A DNA stretch of 64,000 nucleotides from Desulfuromonas versatilis (GCF_019704135.1 NZ_AP024355.1:2102001-2166000), one strand, 5' to 3'; shown: positions 1-11,747, counted from the stretch's first letter. Notes: generated from the letters alone by a model not told the origin. Numbers and translations are program-made.

Positions 1-42
1 GAGGTCGCTGACCAGGGTGTCTCGGAACAAAGGAGTTCTTGA
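1..42 (+). CDS. C-terminal tail of an upstream gene (possibly plsX)
   Basis: A reading frame open from the window edge ends with TGA at 40-42, directly before the GTG start of fabH. Only 13 codons are visible, so the product cannot be recognised. In many bacteria plsX precedes fabH, which makes a PlsX tail a reasonable guess from context only. Confidence 0.35.
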   Translation, partial: EVADQGVSEQRSS

Positions 43-1023
43 GTGAAAAAGGCACGCATTATCGGCACGGGATCCTGTGTCCCTGAAAAGGTCATGACCA
101 ACTATGACCTGGAAAAAATCCTCGATACATCCCACGATTGGATCATCACCCGCACCGGCATCAACGAGCGGCGCATCGCGGCCGAAGACGAGCAGACCTC
201 GGATCTGGCCACCCGCGCCGCTGAGCGTGCGCTGGAAATGGCCGGGCTGAGCGGTTCGGATATCGAATATATCGTCGTCGGCACCATTACCGGGGACTAC
301 CCCTGGCCCGCCACGGCCTGCATCGTGCAGAACAACATCGGCGCCCCCAAGGCCGCCGCTTTCGACGTGTCGGCCGCCTGCAGCGGTTTCGTCTACGCCC
401 TTGATGCTGCGGTCAAGCAGATTCAGGCCGGGGCCATCAAGCGTGCCCTGGTGATCGGTGCGGAAGTGCTTACCCGGGCCATCGACTGGCAGGACCGCAA
501 CACCTGCGTCCTGTTCGGTGACGGTGCCGGTGCCGTTGTTCTCGAAGCCCAGGACGGCGAGAACGGGGTGCTGTCCACCCATCTTCATTCCGACGGGGCC
601 TATCTTGAACTGCTCTACCAGCCCGGTTTCGGTACCCGGCACCCCGCGACCACCCAGGGTCTGGCCGAGCGCATCCAGTTTTTGCGGATGCAGGGCAACG
701 AAGTCTTCAAGGTTGCCGTGCGCTCGCTCTCGGAAGTCGCCTTCGAGGCTCTCGAGGCCAACGGGTTCAAGCCCGAAGATATCGATCTGTTCATTCCCCA
801 CCAGGCCAACCGGCGGATTCTCGAAGCTGCCGCGAAACGCATCGGGCTGACCGAGGAGCAGGTGTTCGTCAACGTGGATCGCTACGGGAACACTTCGGGC
901 GCCTCCATTCCCCTGGCCCTTGACGAGGCGAACCGCGCCGGCAGAATCAAGGAGGGCGACCTGGTCATGTTCGACGCCTTCGGCGGCGGGTTCACCTGGG
1001 GCTCGGTCCTGCTTCGCTGGTAA
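43..1023 (+). CDS. fabH: beta-ketoacyl-ACP synthase III (KAS III)
   Basis: Starts fatty-acid synthesis by condensing acetyl-CoA with malonyl-ACP in the cytoplasm. The 326-residue length is typical. The active-site cysteine is in A-A-C-S-G-F near residue 113, with the PHQAN histidine region and the GNTSGAS asparagine region following in order. The start is GTG at 43, with an AAAGGAG ribosome site at 30-36. It heads a fabH-fabD-fabG-acpP-fabF cluster, all on the plus strand with short gaps, so co-transcription is likely. Confidence 0.97.
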   Translation: MKKARIIGTGSCVPEKVMTNYDLEKILDTSHDWIITRTGINERRIAAEDEQTSDLATRAAERALEMAGLSGSDIEYIVVGTITGDYPWPATACIVQNNIGAPKAAAFDVSAACSGFVYALDAAVKQIQAGAIKRALVIGAEVLTRAIDWQDRNTCVLFGDGAGAVVLEAQDGENGVLSTHLHSDGAYLELLYQPGFGTRHPATTQGLAERIQFLRMQGNEVFKVAVRSLSEVAFEALEANGFKPEDIDLFIPHQANRRILEAAAKRIGLTEEQVFVNVDRYGNTSGASIPLALDEANRAGRIKEGDLVMFDAFGGGFTWGSVLLRW

Positions 1024-1060
1024 GAGTCTGGAACAGAAGAGGAAAAGGAGCACCAATCCG

Positions 1061-1975
1061 ATGATCGCTTTTGTATTTCCCGGGCAAGGTTCCCAGAGCC
1101 CCGGGATGGGGAAGGATCTGGCCGAAAACTTTCCGGTCGCCCGGCAGATATTCGAGGAAGCCAACGATGCGCTCGGGTTCGACCTGGCGAAGCTCTGCTT
1201 CAACGGCCCCGAGGAAGATCTCAAGCTGACTGCGAATACCCAGCCGGCAATTCTGACCGTCAGCGTTGCGGCACTGCGGGTCGTGGAGCAGGAGACGGGT
1301 CTGGCCGCTGCCTATGCCGCCGGCCACTCTCTCGGGGAATATTCCGCCCTGGTGTGCAGTGGTGCGCTGCAGTTTGCCGATGCGGTCCGCACCGTTCGCC
1401 AGCGCGGCACCTTCATGCAGGAGGCCGTGCCCGTAGGGGTCGGGGCCATGGCTGCGGTCATGGGGCTTGACAGCGATGTGCTGGCTGCGGTATGTGCTGA
1501 GGCTGCACAGGGGGACGTGGTCTCCCCGGCCAACTTCAACAGCCCCGGCCAGGTGGTGATCGCCGGCCACACCGGTGCGGTCGAGCGGGCCATGGAACTG
1601 GCCAGGCAACGTGGAGCCAAGCGCGCCCTGCCGCTGCCGGTCAGCGCTCCGTTCCATTGCTCCCTTATGGCACCTGCCGGCGAGAGGCTCCGCGAGGTGC
1701 TCGACGGGATCAGGGTGTCGGCGATGAAGCCGCCGGTGGTCAGCAACGTCGAGGCAGCGCCCAACGAGGATCACGGGCGGGTGCGGGAGCTCCTGGTGAC
1801 CCAGGTCAGCGCTCCTGTGCGCTGGGAGGAATCGGTTGCGCGGATGGCCGAGCTTGGCGTGGACCGGTTTGTCGAAATCGGCCCCGGCAAAGTTCTCTCC
1901 GGCCTGATCAAACGCATTGCCAAGGGCTGCGCTGCGCAGAGCGTCGAAGACACCAGCGGGCTCAAGGCCCTCTGA
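1061..1975 (+). CDS. fabD: malonyl-CoA:ACP transacylase
   Basis: Moves malonyl groups from CoA to acyl carrier protein for chain elongation. The 304-residue protein has the N-terminal FPGQGSQ motif, the nucleophile motif GHSLGEYS (Ser near residue 90) and a C-terminal E-I-G-P-G-K-V-L block. I chose ATG 1061, which has AAAAGGAG about ten bases upstream. The reading frame is open further upstream, but that part overlaps fabH in another frame and lacks family similarity. Confidence 0.97.
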   Translation: MIAFVFPGQGSQSPGMGKDLAENFPVARQIFEEANDALGFDLAKLCFNGPEEDLKLTANTQPAILTVSVAALRVVEQETGLAAAYAAGHSLGEYSALVCSGALQFADAVRTVRQRGTFMQEAVPVGVGAMAAVMGLDSDVLAAVCAEAAQGDVVSPANFNSPGQVVIAGHTGAVERAMELARQRGAKRALPLPVSAPFHCSLMAPAGERLREVLDGIRVSAMKPPVVSNVEAAPNEDHGRVRELLVTQVSAPVRWEESVARMAELGVDRFVEIGPGKVLSGLIKRIAKGCAAQSVEDTSGLKAL

Positions 1976-1995
1976 GCCCGAAACAGGAGATCGAA

Positions 1996-2733
1996 ATGCT
2001 CAAAGACAAGGTAGTCATCGTCACCGGCGCCTCCCGGGGGATTGGGCGGGCCGTGGCACAGAGACTCGCCGCCCAGGGGGCGCGGATCGTGGCCTCGGCG
2101 CGCAATGCGCAGCTCCTCGAGGAATTGGTCGCGGAGATCCAGGGCCAGGGGGGGGAAGCCCTCGCGGTGGTTGGCGACGTCGCGGTGACCGCCGATGCCG
2201 ACAAGCTGGTCGATGCCGCCGTAAAGGCCTACGGCCGGGTCGACGTTCTGGTCAACAATGCAGGGATTACCCGGGACGGGCTGCTGCTGCGGATGAAGGA
2301 TGAGGATTGGGATGTCGTGCTCGACGTCAACCTCAAAGGGGCTTTTCTCTGCACCCGGGCCGCGGCCAAGGTCATGAGCAAGCAGCGCAGCGGCCGGATC
2401 ATCAATATTTCGTCGGTCGTCGGAGAGATGGGCAACGCCGGCCAGGCCAACTACTGCGCCAGCAAGGCGGGGCTGCTGGGCCTGACCAAATCGGTCGCCC
2501 GCGAATTGGCCCGGCGCAACGTGACGGTTAACGCCATCACTCCCGGATTCATCGCTACCGACATGACCGACGAACTCCCCGAAAAGACCCGCCAGGAGCT
2601 GGCGGCCCAGATTCCCCTCGGGCGCCTGGGAGAAGCTGAAGATATTGCGCATGCCGTATTGTTTCTCGCCTCCGACCAGTCCGGGTATATCACCGGGCAG
2701 GTGCTGGGCGTGAACGGCGGCATGCATATGTAA
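1996..2733 (+). CDS. fabG: 3-oxoacyl-ACP reductase (SDR family)
   Basis: NADPH-dependent reduction of 3-oxoacyl-ACP. This 245-residue classical short-chain dehydrogenase has the nucleotide motif TGASRGIG, the NNAG motif, the catalytic Ser in ISSVVG and the Y-x-x-x-K pair (Tyr153, Lys157), and it ends in the usual GQVLGVNGGM block. Start ATG 1996 is preceded by ACAGGAGA. It lies 20 bases after fabD and before acpP, the standard order. Confidence 0.97.
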   Translation: MLKDKVVIVTGASRGIGRAVAQRLAAQGARIVASARNAQLLEELVAEIQGQGGEALAVVGDVAVTADADKLVDAAVKAYGRVDVLVNNAGITRDGLLLRMKDEDWDVVLDVNLKGAFLCTRAAAKVMSKQRSGRIINISSVVGEMGNAGQANYCASKAGLLGLTKSVARELARRNVTVNAITPGFIATDMTDELPEKTRQELAAQIPLGRLGEAEDIAHAVLFLASDQSGYITGQVLGVNGGMHM

Positions 2734-2811
2734 AAGGGCTGCAGTTAATCAAGGAACATAAAATTCGCTCGATTTGGAATCGGCGCGAACATCAACAAGG
2801 AGGTGAAGCAG

Positions 2812-3045
2812 ATGGCTTCTATTGCTGAAAGAGTAAAACAGATTGTTGCCGAGCAGTTGGGTGTTGACGAGGAGCAGGTTACCAACGAGGCGTCCTTCAT
2901 GGACGACCTGGGTGCCGATTCCCTGGATACCGTCGAGCTGGTCATGGCTCTGGAGGAAGAGTTCGACATCGAGATCTCTGACGAAGACGCTGAAAAAATC
3001 CAGACCGTTCAGGATGCTGTGGACTACATCAGCGAAAATTCCTGA
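2812..3045 (+). CDS. acpP: acyl carrier protein
   Basis: Carries the growing acyl chain on a phosphopantetheine arm. It is 77 residues and acidic, with the attachment motif G-A-D-S-L-D-T and the modified serine at residue 37. A very strong ribosome site, AAGGAGGTGA at 2797-2806, sits before ATG 2812. The in-frame GTG at 2803 lies inside that site and is not the start. High expression is expected. A G/A-rich hairpin (about 3061-3087) follows the stop and may stabilise or partly terminate the transcript. Confidence 0.98.
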   Translation: MASIAERVKQIVAEQLGVDEEQVTNEASFMDDLGADSLDTVELVMALEEEFDIEISDEDAEKIQTVQDAVDYISENS

Positions 3046-3139
3046 GGCGCTTGAGAGGGGAGGAGGAGACGGGTGTTTCCTCCTCCTTGCCCCAAGGGGC
3101 AGAAACATTACCGGAATAAACCTTGGCCGTGGGGGAAAG

Positions 3140-3169
3140 TTGTTATTTCTCAACGGCTTGGGTTACAAT
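3140..3169 (+). promoter_or_regulatory. sigma-70-type promoter for fabF
   Basis: TTGTTA at 3140-3145, an 18-base spacer and TACAAT at 3164-3169 (five of six matches to the -10 consensus) lie about 47 bases before the fabF ATG. This gives fabF, and perhaps rpiB, its own start after acpP. Predicted by eye only. Confidence 0.55.
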
Positions 3170-3215
3170 TTCTCAGAAAAGGGTTTAAGGCCCGACGGAG
3201 AGGGATCTATCCATC

Positions 3216-4448
3216 ATGCGTAGAGTCGTCGTCACGGGGGTTGGGGTTGTCTCCGCCCTTGGTACCGGAGTCGAGAAAAACTGGACCGCCCTGATGAAGG
3301 GCCAATCCGGCATCGACCGCATTACCCGCTTTGATGCTTCCGACCTGCCGACCCAGATCGCTGGTGAAGTCAAGGACTTCGACCCCGAGGTGTACATCAA
3401 CAAGAAAGAGGTCAAGAAAATGGACCTCTTTATCCAGTACGCCATGGGCGCCGCAGATATGGCCATGCAGGACTCTGGTTTGCAGGTCACCGACGAAAAT
3501 GCCGAACGCGTCGGAGTCCTCGTCGGTTCGGGCCTGGGCGGTCTGCCCACGATTGAGAAATACCACCAGGCGATGATGGAAGGCGGCTACAAGAAAATCA
3601 GCCCCTTTTTCATCCCCATGCTGATTATCAACCTCGCGCCGGGGCAGATTTCCATCCGTTACGGCGCCAAGGGCCCCAATGTGTCGTCGGTTTCCGCCTG
3701 CGCTACCGGGACTCACTCCATCGGCGACGCCTTCCGCATGATTCAGCGCGGCGATGCCGATGCGATGATTGCCGGGGGGACCGAATCGACCATCACTCCC
3801 ATGGCCGTTGGCGGATTCAACGTCATGAAGGCCCTGTCCACCCGCAACGAATCGCCCGGCGAGGCCAGCCGCCCCTTCGAAAAGAACCGCGACGGCTTCG
3901 TCATGGCCGAGGGTGCCGGGATCGTGATTCTCGAAGAATACGAGATGGCCAAGAAGCGCGGCGCCAAGATTTACGCCGAGGTGATCGGCTACGGGCTGAC
4001 CAGCGACGCCTATCACCTGACCGCTCCCGCGCCCGAGGGCGAGGGGGCCGCGCGCTGCATGAAGATGGCCCTGGCCGGAGCGGGGCTCGCCCCTTCGGAG
4101 GTCGATTACATCAATGCCCACGGCACCTCGACCCCCTTCAACGATCTGTACGAGACCAAGGCCATCAAAACGGTCCTGGGCGAACAGGCCGGCAAGGTGA
4201 TGGTCAGTTCTACCAAGAGCATGACCGGCCACGCCCTCGGCGCCGCCGGGGGGATCGAGGCGGTCTACTCGGTGCTGGCCATCGACCGTGGGGAGGTCCC
4301 GCCCACCATCAACTACCAGGATGTGGACCCCGAGTGCGATCTCGACTATGTGCCCAACGAGGCGCGGCGGGCCCAGGTTCGCGCGGTGCTCAGCAACTCT
4401 TTCGGGTTCGGCGGCACCAACGCCACCCTGTTGTTCCGCAAGGTTTAA
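3216..4448 (+). CDS. fabF: beta-ketoacyl-ACP synthase II
   Basis: Condensing enzyme that elongates acyl-ACP with malonyl-ACP. The 410-residue length fits FabF. The nucleophile cysteine is in V-S-A-C-A-T-G near residue 165, the two active-site histidines are in NAHGTSTP and in [11 protein letters not shown], and the C-terminal block is [13 protein letters not shown] 3216 is the first codon of the conserved M-R-R-V-V-V-T-G start. It is followed 12 bases later by rpiB. Confidence 0.98.
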   Translation: MRRVVVTGVGVVSALGTGVEKNWTALMKGQSGIDRITRFDASDLPTQIAGEVKDFDPEVYINKKEVKKMDLFIQYAMGAADMAMQDSGLQVTDENAERVGVLVGSGLGGLPTIEKYHQAMMEGGYKKISPFFIPMLIINLAPGQISIRYGAKGPNVSSVSACATGTHSIGDAFRMIQRGDADAMIAGGTESTITPMAVGGFNVMKALSTRNESPGEASRPFEKNRDGFVMAEGAGIVILEEYEMAKKRGAKIYAEVIGYGLTSDAYHLTAPAPEGEGAARCMKMALAGAGLAPSEVDYINAHGTSTPFNDLYETKAIKTVLGEQAGKVMVSSTKSMTGHALGAAGGIEAVYSVLAIDRGEVPPTINYQDVDPECDLDYVPNEARRAQVRAVLSNSFGFGGTNATLLFRKV

Positions 4449-4460
4449 GGGGGCTCCGGG

Positions 4461-4916
4461 ATGTTTCTCATTGCCAGTGATCACGGGGGCCTCGAACTCA
4501 AGGAATCCATCAAGAACTTCCTCGAGGGCCGGGGGATCGAGGTGCGCGACCTGGGAACCATGAACGGCGACTCGGTGGACTATCCCGACTACGGGGCCAA
4601 GGTGGGGCGCGCCGTCTCCCTTGGGGAGGCGCAGAAGGGGATCTTGATCTGCGGTACCGGGATCGGCATGTCCATCGTCGCCAACAAGTTTCCCGGTGTC
4701 CGGGCGGCCCTGATCAGCGATGAATTCACCGCGCGCATGTCCAAGGAGCACAACAACGCCAACATCATCGTGATGGGGGGGCGGGTGTTGAGCACCCGGG
4801 AGGCTTGCGACATGGTTGCCGCCTGGCTGGACGCCAACTTCGAAGGGGGGCGGCACCAAAGACGCCTGGAAAAAATCGCCCAGATAGAACAGGACGTTCG
4901 GCAGGGCAGAATCTAA
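4461..4916 (+). CDS. rpiB: ribose-5-phosphate isomerase B
   Basis: Interconverts ribose-5-phosphate and ribulose-5-phosphate in the pentose phosphate pathway. The 151-residue protein has the LacAB/RpiB motifs A-S-D-H-G-G near the N-terminus and C-G-T-G-I-G-M-S with the catalytic cysteine. The conserved H-N-N-A-N-I segment follows. A strong terminator lies directly after it. Confidence 0.96.
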   Translation: MFLIASDHGGLELKESIKNFLEGRGIEVRDLGTMNGDSVDYPDYGAKVGRAVSLGEAQKGILICGTGIGMSIVANKFPGVRAALISDEFTARMSKEHNNANIIVMGGRVLSTREACDMVAAWLDANFEGGRHQRRLEKIAQIEQDVRQGRI

Positions 4917-4929
4917 ACGGCTCAAGAGC

Positions 4930-4965
4930 CGAATGGGCAGGCCGCCGGCCTGCCCATTCGTTTTC
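4930..4965 (+). terminator. intrinsic terminator after rpiB
   Basis: A near-perfect hairpin (stem 4930-4943 with 4947-4960, three-base loop) is followed by TTTT. It closes the fab-rpiB block before glyA. Confidence 0.8.
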
Positions 4966-5016
4966 CAACCAACTGCAATGACAGGGCGCTTCTAACCTGC
5001 CCGGAGGATAAGGAAC

Positions 5017-6267
<1,251 letters not shown>

Positions 6268-6744
6268 ATGGAGCGCCCCTCCTGGGAAGAGTACTTCATG
6301 GATATCGCCCGACTGGTGGCCAGGCGCTCGACCTGCCTGCGCCGCCAGGTCGGCGCCGTGGTGGTCAAGGAGAAGAACATCCTGGCCACTGGCTACAACG
6401 GCACCCCTTCGGGGATCACCCACTGCTCCGAAGTCGGCTGCCTGCGGCAGAAGCTCGGGGTCCCCTCCGGTGAACGCCATGAACTCTGCCGGGGCCTGCA
6501 TGCCGAACAGAATGCGATCATCCAGGCGGCCAAGCACGGCATCAACATCGGCGGGGCGACCATCTACTGCACCAATTCTCCCTGCGTGATCTGCTCCAAG
6601 ATGATCATCAACGCCGGGGTGACGAGAATCGTCTATCTGGAGGGGTATCCGGACAATCTCTCCACCGAAATGCTCCGCGAGTCCGGGATCGAGGTGATGG
6701 CTTTTGCAGAGTTGCTCGCCGGAGGCAGGGAGGTCGGCAAATGA
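6268..6744 (+). CDS. deoxycytidylate (dCMP) deaminase, ComEB family
   Basis: A zinc cytidine/deoxycytidylate deaminase, probably making dUMP for thymidylate synthesis. In 158 residues it has the zinc and catalytic motif H-A-E-Q-N-A-I near residue 72 and P-C-V-I-C near residue 100. Extra cysteine and histidine residues around 45-60 match the second zinc site of dCMP deaminases. It abuts glyA and overlaps nrdR by four bases (ATGA), so translation is coupled. Confidence 0.92.
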   Translation: MERPSWEEYFMDIARLVARRSTCLRRQVGAVVVKEKNILATGYNGTPSGITHCSEVGCLRQKLGVPSGERHELCRGLHAEQNAIIQAAKHGINIGGATIYCTNSPCVICSKMIINAGVTRIVYLEGYPDNLSTEMLRESGIEVMAFAELLAGGREVGK

Positions 6745-7214
6745 AATGTCCATTCTGCGGCTTCGCCGATACCAAGGTCATCGACTCGCGTCTCGGCAAA
6801 GAGGGGAACAATATTCGCCGGCGCCGTGAATGCGTGGACTGCGAGCGGCGCTTCACCACCTACGAACGGATCGAGGAGACCCTGCCGCTGGTGGTGAAAA
6901 AGGATGGCAGGCGCGAGCCCTTCGACCGCACCAAGATCATCAGCGGCATGAAAAAGGCCTGCGAGAAGAGACCGGTCTCCATCGCCACCATCGAGAAAAT
7001 GGTGGAGCGGCTGGAGGTTTATTTCCAGGAGTGCGGCGACAAGGAGATCGACGCCAGCCGCATCGGCGAAAAGGTCATGGAGGCCCTGCATGAGATCGAC
7101 GAGGTTGCCTATGTGCGCTTCGCTTCGGTCTATCGGCAGTTCAAGGACATCAACGAATTCATGCGGGAACTGACCGAAATTCTCGCCAAGGGAGGTGGGA
7201 CGCCCCCCGCCTGA
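6741..7214 (+). CDS. nrdR: transcriptional repressor NrdR
   Basis: Zinc-ribbon and ATP-cone repressor of ribonucleotide reductase genes. The 157-residue protein begins M-K-C-P-F-C-G, and a second cysteine pair C-V-D-C near residue 31 completes the ribbon. An ATP-cone domain follows ([12 protein letters not shown]). Its place after dCMP deaminase puts two dNTP-supply functions together. Confidence 0.97.
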   Translation: MKCPFCGFADTKVIDSRLGKEGNNIRRRRECVDCERRFTTYERIEETLPLVVKKDGRREPFDRTKIISGMKKACEKRPVSIATIEKMVERLEVYFQECGDKEIDASRIGEKVMEALHEIDEVAYVRFASVYRQFKDINEFMRELTEILAKGGGTPPA

Positions 7215-7227
7215 AAAGCATTCCCGT

Positions 7228-8330
7228 ATGGAGACCATGCCCTCAACCGAAAGCTTCATGCGACTGGCCCTGGACCTGGCCCGCCGGGGCGAGGGCCGGA
7301 CCCGCCCCAATCCCGCGGTCGGTGCGCTCATCGTGCGCGACGGCCAGGTGGTCGGCGAGGGCTTTCATCCCCAGGCCGGCCAGCCCCACGCCGAAATCTT
7401 CGCCCTGCGCCAGGCCGGCGACCTCGCCCGCGGCGCCGATCTCTACGTCACCCTCGAGCCCTGCTCCCATCACGGACGAACCGGCCCCTGCGCCGCAGCG
7501 GTCATCGCCGGCGGCCTGGCGCGGGTGTTTGTCGGGACCCGGGATCCCAATCCGCTGGTCAGCGGGCGCGGCATCGAGATGCTGCGCAGTGCCGGCATCG
7601 AGGTGACGACCGGGATTCTCGAGAGTGAATGCCGGCGGCTGATCGCGCCCTTTGCCAAGCACGTGACCAGCGGCCGCCCCTACCTGATCCTCAAATCGGC
7701 CATGACCCTGGACGGCAACACCGCCACCCGCAGCGGGGACTCCCAGTGGATTTCCAACGAGCAGAGCCGGCTTTTCGTGCATCGGCTGCGGGATCGGGTC
7801 GATGCCATCATGGTCGGCATCGGCACCGTGCTGCGCGATGATCCCAGGCTGACCACCCGGCTGCCCGAAGGAGGGCGGGATCCCTTGCGGGTGGTGGTCG
7901 ACGGCCGGCTGCGGATTCCCGAGGATGCGGCGATGCTCAGGCTCGAGTCCGCGGCCGCCACCCTGATTGCCACCACCGCAGAGGCGCCTGCGGAAAAGGT
8001 TGCCCGGCTGCGTGCCGGCGGCGCCGACGTGTTGGTGGTTCCCGGGAAGGACGGGCGGGTGGGTCTGGCAGAGTTGATGCGCGAGTTGGGTGCCAGGGGC
8101 ATCCAGAGCCTGCTGCTGGAGGGGGGCGCCACCCTCAACGCCGCGGCCCTCGAAGCCGGGCTGGTCGATCGGGTCATGCTGTTTGTCGCGCCCAAGTTGC
8201 TCGGCGGCTTCGGGGGCAAGGGGATCTTCGCCGGGGCGGGGGTCGAGCGGCTGGCCGAGGCCCGCTTGCTGGAGGACCTGCGAGTCACCCGGTTCGGTGA
8301 CGACATTCTTGTGGAAGGGGAGGTGCGGCC

Positions 8331-8346
<16 letters not shown>
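7228..8346 (+). CDS. ribD: bifunctional riboflavin deaminase/reductase
   Basis: Carries out the deamination and ribosyl-reduction steps of riboflavin synthesis. The N-terminal deaminase has the zinc motif H-A-E-I-F-A-L and P-C-S-H-H-G-R-T-G-P-C. The C-terminal reductase begins near residue 145 (P-Y-L-I-L-K-S-A-M-T-L-D-G) and contains L-L-L-E-G-G-A-T-L-N. The start is uncertain between ATG 7228 and ATG 7237; an upstream GTG at 7195 overlaps nrdR and lies in the apparent ribosome site. The 3' end overlaps ribE by 16 bases. Confidence 0.95.
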
Positions 8347-8981
<635 letters not shown>

Positions 8982-9014
8982 CATATTTGCGAGTCACACA
9001 AAGGAGTTGAACCC

Positions 9015-10220
9015 ATGCCAATTGCACGCATCGAAGCCGCCCTCGAAGACATCCGCCAGGGCAAGATGGTGATCCTGGTCGATGATGAGGACCGGGAAAA
9101 CGAGGGCGATCTGACCATGGCCGCGGAAATGGTCACCCCCGAAGCCATCAATTTCATGGCCAAGGAAGGCCGCGGCCTGATCTGCCTGTCGCTTACCGAG
9201 CAGCGCGCCGACTTTCTCGAACTGCCGCTGATGGTGCGGGAGAATACCTCCTCCTTCGGCACCGCTTTTACCGTTTCCATCGAAGCCCGGCGGGGGGTTA
9301 CCACCGGCATCTCGGCGGCCGACCGCGCCCATACCATCAGCGTGGCCATCGACGACGCCACCACCGCTGCCGACCTGGCCCGCCCCGGGCATGTCTTTCC
9401 CCTGCGCGCCAAGAAGGGCGGCGTGCTGGTGCGGGCGGGGCAGACCGAGGGGTCGGTGGACCTGGCGCGGCTGGCCGGGCTCAAGCCGGCCGGCGTCATC
9501 TGCGAAATCATGAACGATGACGGCACCATGGCGCGCATGCCCCAGCTGCGGGCCTTCGCCAAGAAACACGACCTGCGGGTGGTCACCATCGCCGATATCG
9601 TCGCCTACCGCATGCGCAAGGAGATGATGGTGCGGCGGGCGGCTGAAACCGTGCTGCCGACCCCCTTCGGCGGCGATTTCAAGGCCATCGCCTACGAGAA
9701 CGACGTGGACCGGGCCCAGCACCTGGCCCTGGTCAAGGGCGAGATCGATCCCGCCAAGCCGGTCCTGGTCCGGGTCCATTCCGAATGCCTGACCGGCGAC
9801 GTTTTCGGCTCCCAGCGCTGCGACTGCGGCGACCAGCTGCATGCCGCCATGGCCCAGATCGACAAGGAAGGCGCTGGGGTGGTCCTCTACATGCGCCAGG
9901 AGGGGCGGGGGATCGGCCTGATCAACAAGCTCAAGGCCTACGCCCTGCAGGACCAGGGGCACGACACCGTGGAAGCCAACGAGGTGCTCGGGTTCAAAGC
10001 CGACCTGCGCGATTACGGGATCGGCGCCCAGATGCTCTTCGATTTGGGGGTCCGCCAGATCCGGCTCATGACCAACAACCCGAAGAAGATCGTCGGACTC
10101 GAGGGTTACGGGCTTGAAATTGTCGAGCGGGTTCCCATCGAGGTGGCCCCGACCGGGTCCAACATCAAGTACCTAAAAACCAAGCGGGAAAAGATGGGTC
10201 ACCTGCTGGAGAATCTCTGA
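9015..10220 (+). CDS. ribBA: DHBP synthase / GTP cyclohydrolase II fusion
   Basis: Makes both precursors of lumazine. The N-terminal DHBP synthase domain (to about residue 200) has [10 protein letters not shown] and the R-R-G-V-T-T-G-I-S block. The C-terminal GTP cyclohydrolase II has the zinc cysteines in G-S-Q-R-C-D-C-G and the R-Q-E-G-R-G-I-G-L loop. AAAGGAG precedes ATG 9015. No FMN riboswitch was recognised in the 33-base gap after ribE. Confidence 0.97.
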   Translation: MPIARIEAALEDIRQGKMVILVDDEDRENEGDLTMAAEMVTPEAINFMAKEGRGLICLSLTEQRADFLELPLMVRENTSSFGTAFTVSIEARRGVTTGISAADRAHTISVAIDDATTAADLARPGHVFPLRAKKGGVLVRAGQTEGSVDLARLAGLKPAGVICEIMNDDGTMARMPQLRAFAKKHDLRVVTIADIVAYRMRKEMMVRRAAETVLPTPFGGDFKAIAYENDVDRAQHLALVKGEIDPAKPVLVRVHSECLTGDVFGSQRCDCGDQLHAAMAQIDKEGAGVVLYMRQEGRGIGLINKLKAYALQDQGHDTVEANEVLGFKADLRDYGIGAQMLFDLGVRQIRLMTNNPKKIVGLEGYGLEIVERVPIEVAPTGSNIKYLKTKREKMGHLLENL

Positions 10221-10272
10221 CAACCTCCCGCTTTGAGCGGGTTTGCCCCGCGATTTTTTTGGAGAAATTGTG

Positions 10273-10737
10273 ATGACCAAGACTTTTGAAGGGAAACTCG
10301 ATGCTAAGGGCCTGCGCTTTGGCATCGTGGTCAGCCGCTTTAACAGCTTTATCTGCGAAAGGCTGGTCGAGGGGGCCATGGATGCCCTGGTGCGGCATGG
10401 CGCCGACCACCAGGATATTCAACTGGCACGGGTTCCGGGGGCCTTTGAAATTCCCCTGACCGCCAAGAAAATGGCCGAGTCCGGGCGCTACGATGCGGTG
10501 ATCTGCCTGGGGGCCGTCATCCGCGGGGCGACCCCGCATTTCGACTATGTCAGCGCCGAGGTCTCCAAGGGGGTTGCCAGCGTCAGCCTGGATTCCGGGG
10601 TGCCGATCGCCTTCGGCGTGCTGACCACCGACAACATTGAGCAAGCCATCGAGCGCGCGGGGACCAAGGCCGGCAACAAGGGTGCCGAAGCCGCCGCCAC
10701 CGCCATCGAGATGGTCAACCTGCTGAAAGCACTCTGA
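10273..10737 (+). CDS. ribH: 6,7-dimethyl-8-ribityllumazine synthase
   Basis: Penultimate enzyme of riboflavin synthesis, usually assembling into a 60-mer shell. The 154-residue length matches the family. Motifs seen are S-R-F-N-S-F-I at the N-terminus, [22 protein letters not shown] with the catalytic histidine, and F-G-V-L-T-T-D. ATG 10273 follows GGAGA; the reading frame extends upstream without similarity. Confidence 0.97.
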   Translation: MTKTFEGKLDAKGLRFGIVVSRFNSFICERLVEGAMDALVRHGADHQDIQLARVPGAFEIPLTAKKMAESGRYDAVICLGAVIRGATPHFDYVSAEVSKGVASVSLDSGVPIAFGVLTTDNIEQAIERAGTKAGNKGAEAAATAIEMVNLLKAL

Positions 10738-10744
10738 GAAGATC

Positions 10745-11221
10745 ATGGGCAAAGGGGTTCGCAGAAGTGGGCGGGAATACGCCCTGAAAATGATCTACAG
10801 TCTTCAGGTTCAGGATTCCGAAGAGAAGGTGAGAAACCTGCTGGGCGAGTTCTGGACCAATTTCCGTTTCAACGACGATGTGCTTGGTGAAGCCAAGGAC
10901 GAGGTCCAGGAACCGGTGCCTGCCGAGGTGCGGCGTTTCGCCGAAGACCTGGTCCTGGGGGTTTCCGCCAACCTGGAGAAAATCGATACCATCATCGAGG
11001 AATTCTCCACTAACTGGGCCCTCGAGAGAATGGCCAGGGTCGATCTTTCACTGCTCAGGCTCACCACCTACGAATTGCTCTACCGCCCCGATGTGCCGTC
11101 CAACGCGGCGATTAACGAGGCGATCGAACTGGGCAAGCAGTACGGAACCAAGGAAACTCCCGCCTTTATCAACGGGATTCTGGACAAGATATCCCGGGTG
11201 CATCGGCAAAAGACCCAATGA
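10745..11221 (+). CDS. nusB: transcription antitermination factor NusB
   Basis: Binds boxA RNA with NusE during antitermination, mainly of rRNA operons. The 158-residue protein begins with R-R-S-G-R-E-Y-A-L-K-M-I-Y and has the family core (R-V-D-L-S-L-L-R-L-T-T-Y-E-L and A-I-N-E-A-I-E-L-G-K-Q-Y-G-T) and an F-I-N-G-I-L-D terminus. It follows ribH by seven bases, a common ribH-nusB arrangement, and overlaps the next gene by ATGA. Confidence 0.96.
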   Translation: MGKGVRRSGREYALKMIYSLQVQDSEEKVRNLLGEFWTNFRFNDDVLGEAKDEVQEPVPAEVRRFAEDLVLGVSANLEKIDTIIEEFSTNWALERMARVDLSLLRLTTYELLYRPDVPSNAAINEAIELGKQYGTKETPAFINGILDKISRVHRQKTQ

Positions 11222-11676
11222 ACCAGCTCAAGGTGGTGGATCTTCCCGCCGACCTGCTGGCGGTGGAGGCCGTTGCCGCGATTTATTTCGAGGACGAGCG
11301 GCCGCTGCAGGGGCCTGCGGCCCTGCTCGACTGGAGGCTCAATGGCATGTTGACCGACCTGCTGCTGAGGCAGGAGGTCGCCGGGCATGCCGGCGAGCAT
11401 GTGCTGGTCGCCAGCAACGGCAAGATTGCCGCCCAATGGGTGCTCTTTGTCGGTGGTGGCAAGCACCAGGGCCTTGGCGGGGAGGCCTTTCGCGGATTGC
11501 TCAGGCACCTTTTCGAAACGGTGCGCGAGGCCGGTTTCAGGCAGGTCGCGGTCTGTCTGGCCCCGGAGGGGGGGATGGATGTCTCCGACCTGAATCTGCT
11601 GGTTATCGAGGCATGCGACGCTTATCTGCAAAAGGGGCTCGACTGCAGCCTGTCGGTTCGGCCGGTCGGGCATTAG
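11218..11676 (+). CDS. stand-alone M17 aminopeptidase N-terminal-domain protein
   Basis: 152 residues without a catalytic domain. The segment P-A-A-L-L-D-W-R-L-N-G-M-L-T-D-L (residues 35-50) and the following H-V-L-V-A-S-N-G and L-F-V-G-G-G resemble the macro-like N-terminal domain of cytosol (leucyl) aminopeptidases, which normally joins a larger metal-binding catalytic domain. None of the catalytic residues of the M17 C-domain are present, so peptidase activity is not expected. It is translationally coupled to nusB. The role is unknown; nucleotide or nucleic-acid binding is possible because the M17 N-domain has a macro-like fold. Confidence 0.7.
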   Translation: MNQLKVVDLPADLLAVEAVAAIYFEDERPLQGPAALLDWRLNGMLTDLLLRQEVAGHAGEHVLVASNGKIAAQWVLFVGGGKHQGLGGEAFRGLLRHLFETVREAGFRQVAVCLAPEGGMDVSDLNLLVIEACDAYLQKGLDCSLSVRPVGH

Positions 11677-11747
11677 GGTCCGGTGGGTCGTGGCAAACCG
11701 AGGCCGCGGCGGGATAATATACTGACAAGTTTTGGGAAAGGGCTGTT

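Noticed and set aside
992-1774. Long minus-strand open frame opposite fabD
   Set aside because: It mirrors a certain gene; GC-rich third positions keep the opposite frame open. No motif or ribosome site.
3055-3090. Full terminator after acpP
   Set aside because: The A/G-rich stem is followed by GCCCC and not by T residues; at most a partial or stabilising hairpin.
8982-9014. FMN riboswitch before ribBA
   Set aside because: The gap is only 33 bases, too short for the RFN element.
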